Shown: positions 59,299 to 64,000 of the stretch, in pieces | Numbering within the stretch: the stretch's first letter is position 1 | Layout: the number at the start of each line of letters is the position of its first letter | Assembly (NCBI GenBank): GCA_037176725.1 | Contig: JAZBRS010000060.1 | Location: forward strand, 59,796,001-59,860,000 | Origin: Posidonia oceanica | Lineage: Eukaryota; Streptophyta; Magnoliopsida; Alismatales; Posidoniaceae | Length of the DNA: 64,000 bases | Reading direction: 5' to 3' | The notes under the pieces: model-generated | Told to the model about the DNA's origin: nothing | The model's database searches: none | The model's input: the letters and a program-made list of their open reading frames with translations, nothing else | Translations under genes and position numbers: made by a program

Positions 59299-60593
59299 CC
59301 GAAAGCGGCCCCGTTGCAGATGCCCTTCTCCCACTTGCATTCTCACCTCTTGCAACCTCTATTTCAAATCATCATCGTCATCCTTTCAACTCTTGCATTC
59401 TCTCTCTCCAAAATCATCATCGTCATCCTCCCAAGCATTGTATCTTTGGCCCGGTGATGAAAACCGGAAGTGCTTGCCTGCTCTGGAAAGAGTCGTCCTA
59501 CCTCGCCTGGCACTACTCAGATGTCTTAGCTAGTGATGGAGCCACCGCCAACGAGGATAGGCAAACCGCCTAATCTCGCAAGGACATACACTTCTGAGGG
59601 AAAAAAAATGTTAGGATGTGAGTCTGGAAAAAGCGAGAGTAAACACCTAGGTTTGGGCACATCCAAGGAACAGAAGACGAAGACAGAAGCCGGCCCTAGA
59701 GATAGGGGTGTGCAGTCTAACCCTGCTCCTTCTACCCCTCACACAGCAGACCCAAAACCTAAATCCATTACATTTCAAACACCTTCCTTTTGCCACCAAA
59801 ATGGGGATAGCAAAAGCTTGAAAAAAAAGAGAAAAGCAAAACAACAAGCAAAAAAAAGGAAGAAAGAGAAAAGAGATAGAACAAAAACCAAAAAAAAAGG
59901 AAAAAAAGTAAGCAAAGCAAAAAACAAGAAAAAAGGCAAAATGTAGCCCGAAAAACACAGGCACCATTATCCCCCATGCCTCACTAGAGATCCCCAGCAT
60001 GTCAAGCCTAAAAGGGTCTACCACATCCTCCTAAGAGCAAACACTCACCTTTCTCCTGGCTAGGGACAGAGAAAGACTGCATACCTATGAGGGAGAAATC
60101 AATAAAAAAAAAGAGAGCTGAAAGAATAGGTGTAGGTCCTGAGAGTGTGGCCAGTAGCCTGTCCTCACCACACCACCACCTGTATAATGCCAACAACCCG
60201 TTCCGGAGAGCCACCAGCAAGCCAAGAGTTTAGGTAGGGCCCAGTGAGTCAGGGACCACTCCCTTCCTTCACAGCAGGCACCAAAGCACTCCGTATGCTG
60301 AGGGCATCTAAGCATACTCACCCATCCAAGCATAATACTTATCATCATAAGCACAGCACTTGCATCCTGCATACATGCATCCTCTTTCATTCCTTTCCTC
60401 TTCCATCAATCTCTCCACTCTGCAACACGCTCAGGCCCTGAGGCAGTACTTCTCCCCAGCAGAACGCATTGACGACACTCAAGCTGCGCCGGTCCAGATC
60501 TCCTGCCGGCCCTCGCCCCCGCATTCGCTGGACTGCTGCCAATTCCCTTTGTTTATTTGTGCTTAATTGCTATGTTCTGTTATCAACTGCTGA
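59299..60593 (+). other. Element B spacer between integrase and the extra ORF
   Basis: No convincing gene is seen. A 137-codon frame (59533-59946) has a very Lys-rich C-terminal half that simply follows an A-rich tract (about 59819-59940). The corresponding frame in A is shorter. The segment is collinear with 27087-28468. Confidence 0.6.
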
Positions 60594-61289
60594 ATGCATA
60601 TGGAACTACTTTATCAGCCTCAGTTTCTGTTTATTGTCAAAGAATACATACCTGCGAGATCTGACTGTTTATTGATAGCAGGTATTTTCAAGCTTCTGCA
60701 GCTATCTGCCTGTCCCTCTGCAATCAGCGTAATGGGCTTTCCTACTCTGCTAACTCCTGCACACTGCTCGGAAGCCCTGCGAGAATGGATCAGCAGGCTC
60801 ACTCTACAAGATTGTGAACAGCTGCGCCTGTGGGGCATACCAACTAAGCTGCTGAAGGCCGCTGATGTGGAGGTCAGCCGCCACCTTCTGTGTGCCGCTG
60901 CAAGATTCTGGAAGCCAGCGCATCATGTCTTCCGTTTCAACAAGACTGAGCTGACACCTACACTGGAAGAGGTGCGTCAGATCTGCGGCTTTTCAAAGAT
61001 CATGGGGCCGCCTGCTTTCATGAGGCGAGATGGATATCTCAAGGTCCTGAGCCAGCTAACTGGGCTCCCCACTCGAACCTGTCAACAGAAACTAATCTGC
61101 ACCAGCGGGCCTGAACCTATGCTTCGCCTTGCGCACTTCGATGATATCATAAACAAGCGCGCAGAACTCGGAGACGAGCTGTGGCTCCGAGGATTTGTTA
61201 TCCGCTTCCTGGGCGAACTGATCTTTACCCATGGCCGACTGACAGTGGCCATTGAGGTTGCAGAAATTGCATTAACTGTGGTGACCCAG
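60594..61289 (+). pseudogene. Element B extra ORF (DUF7745/plant-mobile-domain-like), truncated by element C
   Basis: The frame starts at ATG 60594 and is open for 232 codons, to VAIEVAEIALTVVTQ, where the LTR of element C interrupts it. It retains codons CGA and CAG where A has stops, so the ancestral frame was about 446 codons. It has the same FWKPAHHVFRF and LTPTLEEVRQICGF segments as A. The family assignment is tentative and the role is unknown. Confidence 0.72.
61285..61289. repeat. Presumed target duplication of element C (CCCAG, left copy)
   Basis: These are the five bases directly before the LTR of element C. The right copy is outside the window. Confidence 0.5.
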
Positions 61290-64000
61290 TGTAGCGATCC
61301 TGATCGGAACCAGGCTCGCTATTTAGCGGCGATTGAGATCCGAGGAAGAGGCTTAACTCGAAAAACACTTAAAATCGAGGAGAAAAAGGAAAAGATAAAT
61401 CAGAGTCGCCACCACGTCTATTAACGGAAGACGAGGAAAACCGGGGTAATGCGTGAATTAACGCGCAAAACCAAGCAAGAAATGCAAAGCAATGCAATGC
61501 AAAGGGAAACAGATGCAAATACATGCAAATGAGATGACTCTAGCCTAGGATAAGGGCGGTACAATCATTGCGGGCCAAAAGACAGGGTAAGGACTCCTGT
61601 TACGTGCGGGGAAGGTATTAGGCACCCCCGACACGCCCGAAAATCGGTCTTTCTAGGCTTACGCTCGCATACGCAGAAAGATGCAGGATTGAATGCCTAT
61701 GTGCCTATGAATGCCTAAATGAATGCTCAAGGAGTGCTCTAAGTGGGGAGAAACAATGCAAGGAAGTAAACGTGCTCTCTAAGTGCTCAGCTGCGCTGTC
61801 TGTGTTCCGAACCAGGCGTAACCTAGCTCGTGAGAACTTCAGGCAGTAAGCATCACAGCCCTATATGCAAATGCAAGTGAGAAAACGAAACAGCGAGAAA
61901 ACCATGCAATGCAATCGACATGCAAGGGAAAACGGCGTAAAACACGCAAAACTAGGCGAGAAATGAGCAAAGCACGCAAAACGATGCAAAAGAGCGAAAC
62001 CGTCACGCAAAACGAGCGAAAAACAAAGCAGCGCGCAAAACGAGATAAGAGAGCAAGAAGGTTCGCAAAACAGGACGAGAAAACAGAATGGTATGCAAAA
62101 CGGGGCGAAGGAATAAAACCGGCACGCAAAACGAACGAGAAGGCAAGACAGTGCGCAAAACGAGACAAGAAAACAGATGGGCACGCAAAACGGAGCGAAA
62201 ACGAGGGCGGGCACGCGAAACGGTGTCAAAACAGCGAAGCAAAAACCTCGAAAAAGCCATGCAAATGCGAGGATGCAGAAAGAGATTAAAAGGGGTCGAA
62301 GGGGAGGCAAGACAACGTGTGTATAAGAACAAACGCTGTTTAGGGCCGCTCAGAGTAGGTGTGAAGACCTACTGAGGGGAGAAGGGGCAAATGGAGGGAT
62401 TACCACCTCTTTGCGACTGTTTCCCACTAAACCGTTCCACGGTGTGTCTCGCATGCTGCCCAAAGCTCGCGATGCGATCGGATCGTGGAAAAAGGGGAAG
62501 AAAGTCACATAAAGTGGCAAATCCAGGGAGAACGCAACACGAAACACACAGAGAAACGCGAAACGAGGATTTGAATAGACAAGTAGAAAGGGGAAGTCCT
62601 ATTCTACATGCTCAAAGAGACAGAAAGCGAAAACAAGGAAAACTGTGCAAATGCCATGCAAATGAATGCAATGCAGGGGTTCAGGAGGACATACCAGGAA
62701 ATCCGGGAGCCTGATCTGAAATCTGTCTGGTCTATGCTGAAGAGCGCTTCGCTGCGGTCGCTTGGGCAGCTCACTTGAGAAGATCCAACGGCCGGATTGG
62801 AAGATATCGCAGCTCCAAGGCAGAAGGGCCAGAACAGAGGAGAAGAACAGATCTAGGTGTTCAGGAGGTCCTAGGGATGTGCAAAAAGGTCCTCCCAAGT
62901 GAAAGGGAGCTAGAAGTACTAGTGTGTGCAGGGAGATGCTAAAATGCAAGACTAAATGAGTGCAGGATGCATGCAAAAGCAAGAAAAGCAAAGAGAAGTA
63001 ATTTGAGAAAAACCAGGAGTTCGGAAAGCATCTTGAAAAAGAAGAGGGGATAAAAGTGCAAATTTCCCAGAAAACAGGGTCCCAGGGAGGATTTTGAAAA
63101 CAGGGGAAGACAAGGATCTATTTGGCAAAAAAACTAGGCTCAGAAAGGTGTTTTGAAAAGAAGGTATGCTTTGAAAGAGATTTTGAAACCAAAAGGGGTC
63201 AGAGTGCAATTTTGAAAAAATCTAGGGTCTAAAATGCAAATTTTCCAGAAAACAAGGTCCTGGGGAGTCTGGGGGTACTAGTGGAAGGTCTGTATGAAAT
63301 TTGGTAGGCATAGGGGCTAAAATGCAATCTAGGGGCAAAATGGTCTTTTCACATGATTTTTAAAGCATGCAGGGACCTAAGTGTGATTTTGAAATCATGC
63401 AGGGGTTGGAAATGCAATTTAGTATGGAAAATATGCTCTGAAAATTAAATGACTGGACCACAGTGCAATTTCTGGAAAATATGGGGTTAAAAATGCAATG
63501 CAGTAAGTTAAAATGCATGCAGCACAGTTACTGTCCATTTAAAATGGACCTAACTGCAAATATGATAAAGTAGAGGGGCAAATATGCAATGCATTAACCA
63601 AAAATAAAAATCAGAACCTAAGTTTCTACAGTGCATGGACTTAAATGCAAAAATAGAAAAATGCAGGGGCTTGGAATGCAATGCAGTATGGAAAAATAAA
63701 AAAAATCCCAAGTTCTAACAGTGCATGGGACTTAAATGCAAAAATAAAAACATGCGAGGGGCCAGGATGCAATACAGTATGGTAAAATATGAGTAAATAA
63801 ATGAACTGACTTGGTACAGGACTTAAATGCAAAAAAGGAAAACAGGAGGACTAAACTGCAAAATATCATAACAGCACAGCACAGTAAATGGATCTACTTG
63901 CAAATATTGAAAAACATAAACAGATCGTGCAATTTAGCAAAGTATTTAATTAAAAATCAAGCAGAATAAACGAAATAAGGACTGGAATGCAAAAATGAGG
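61290..64000 (-). mobile_element. Element C: LTR of the same family, partial
   Basis: The minus-strand LTR has its 3' end (GGATCGCTACA) at 61290. Going right, it has the terminal conserved block, a hairpin-like tract (about 61930-62230), the leader-like block (about 62680-62910) and the AT-rich atgcaa tract up to the window end. About 2.7 kb is visible. Whether it is a solo LTR or the 3' LTR of a longer element cannot be decided here. Confidence 0.88.

Noticed and set aside
59533..59946. 137-codon Lys-rich ORF as a nucleic-acid-binding protein
   Set aside because: The basic half mirrors an A-rich tract. The counterpart in element A is shorter with a different end, and no domain is recognisable.

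Overview
The window holds no recognisable host gene. It is a nested stack of very large LTR retrotransposons of one Ty3/gypsy family (Tat/Ogre type), inserted into an older tandem-repeat array. The host is very probably a flowering plant. Evidence: LTRs near 5.8 kb that start TGTTGACACC and end GATCGCTACA; a primer-binding site matching the 3' end of plant tRNA-Arg; a gag-pro-RT-RNaseH-INT order with a second RNase H domain; an extra ORF after integrase; and tandem repeats in the 3' untranslated region. I cannot name the species.

Layout. 1-4462 and 10438-10669 are one satellite array (69-bp monomer) split by a plus-strand solo LTR at 4463-10437 (target duplication GCGGT). Element B (plus strand) starts at 10670 inside the array. 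Its 5' LTR is 10670-11602 plus 44349-49190, split by element A. Element A (minus strand) runs 11603-44343, flanked by CCCAT on both sides: 3' LTR 11603-17381, repeat-rich 3' UTR 17382-25745, an extra ORF 25746-27086, spacer, integrase to gag 28469-37262, leader, PBS 38559-38577, 5' LTR 38579-44343. A 5.7-kb solo LTR of a more diverged subfamily (18607-24297, minus strand, target duplication GATAG) sits in A's 3' UTR. Element B continues with PBS 49192-49210, leader, gag to integrase 50503-59298, and the extra ORF from 60594. That ORF is cut at 61290 by another minus-strand LTR (element C) that runs off the window.

How the parts work together. In an intact relative the LTR drives a genomic RNA. 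Gag makes the particle. Protease cleaves the polyprotein. RT and RNase H copy the RNA from the tRNA-Arg primer, and integrase inserts the product. Both internal regions are now broken by nonsense codons and frameshifts, so neither could make the full protein set itself.

The most unusual signal is a shared hairpin theme. The satellite, the 3' UTR repeats of element A and an LTR repeat tract are all built from short perfect inverted repeats. In the satellite and the 3' UTR many stems differ from each other by compensatory changes (for example GATAG/CTATC versus GACAG/CTGTC), which suggests that base pairing itself is maintained. One resolved insertion (the solo LTR in A's 3' UTR) duplicated a hairpin arm (GATAG), and element B's left junction abuts the complementary arm (CTATC).
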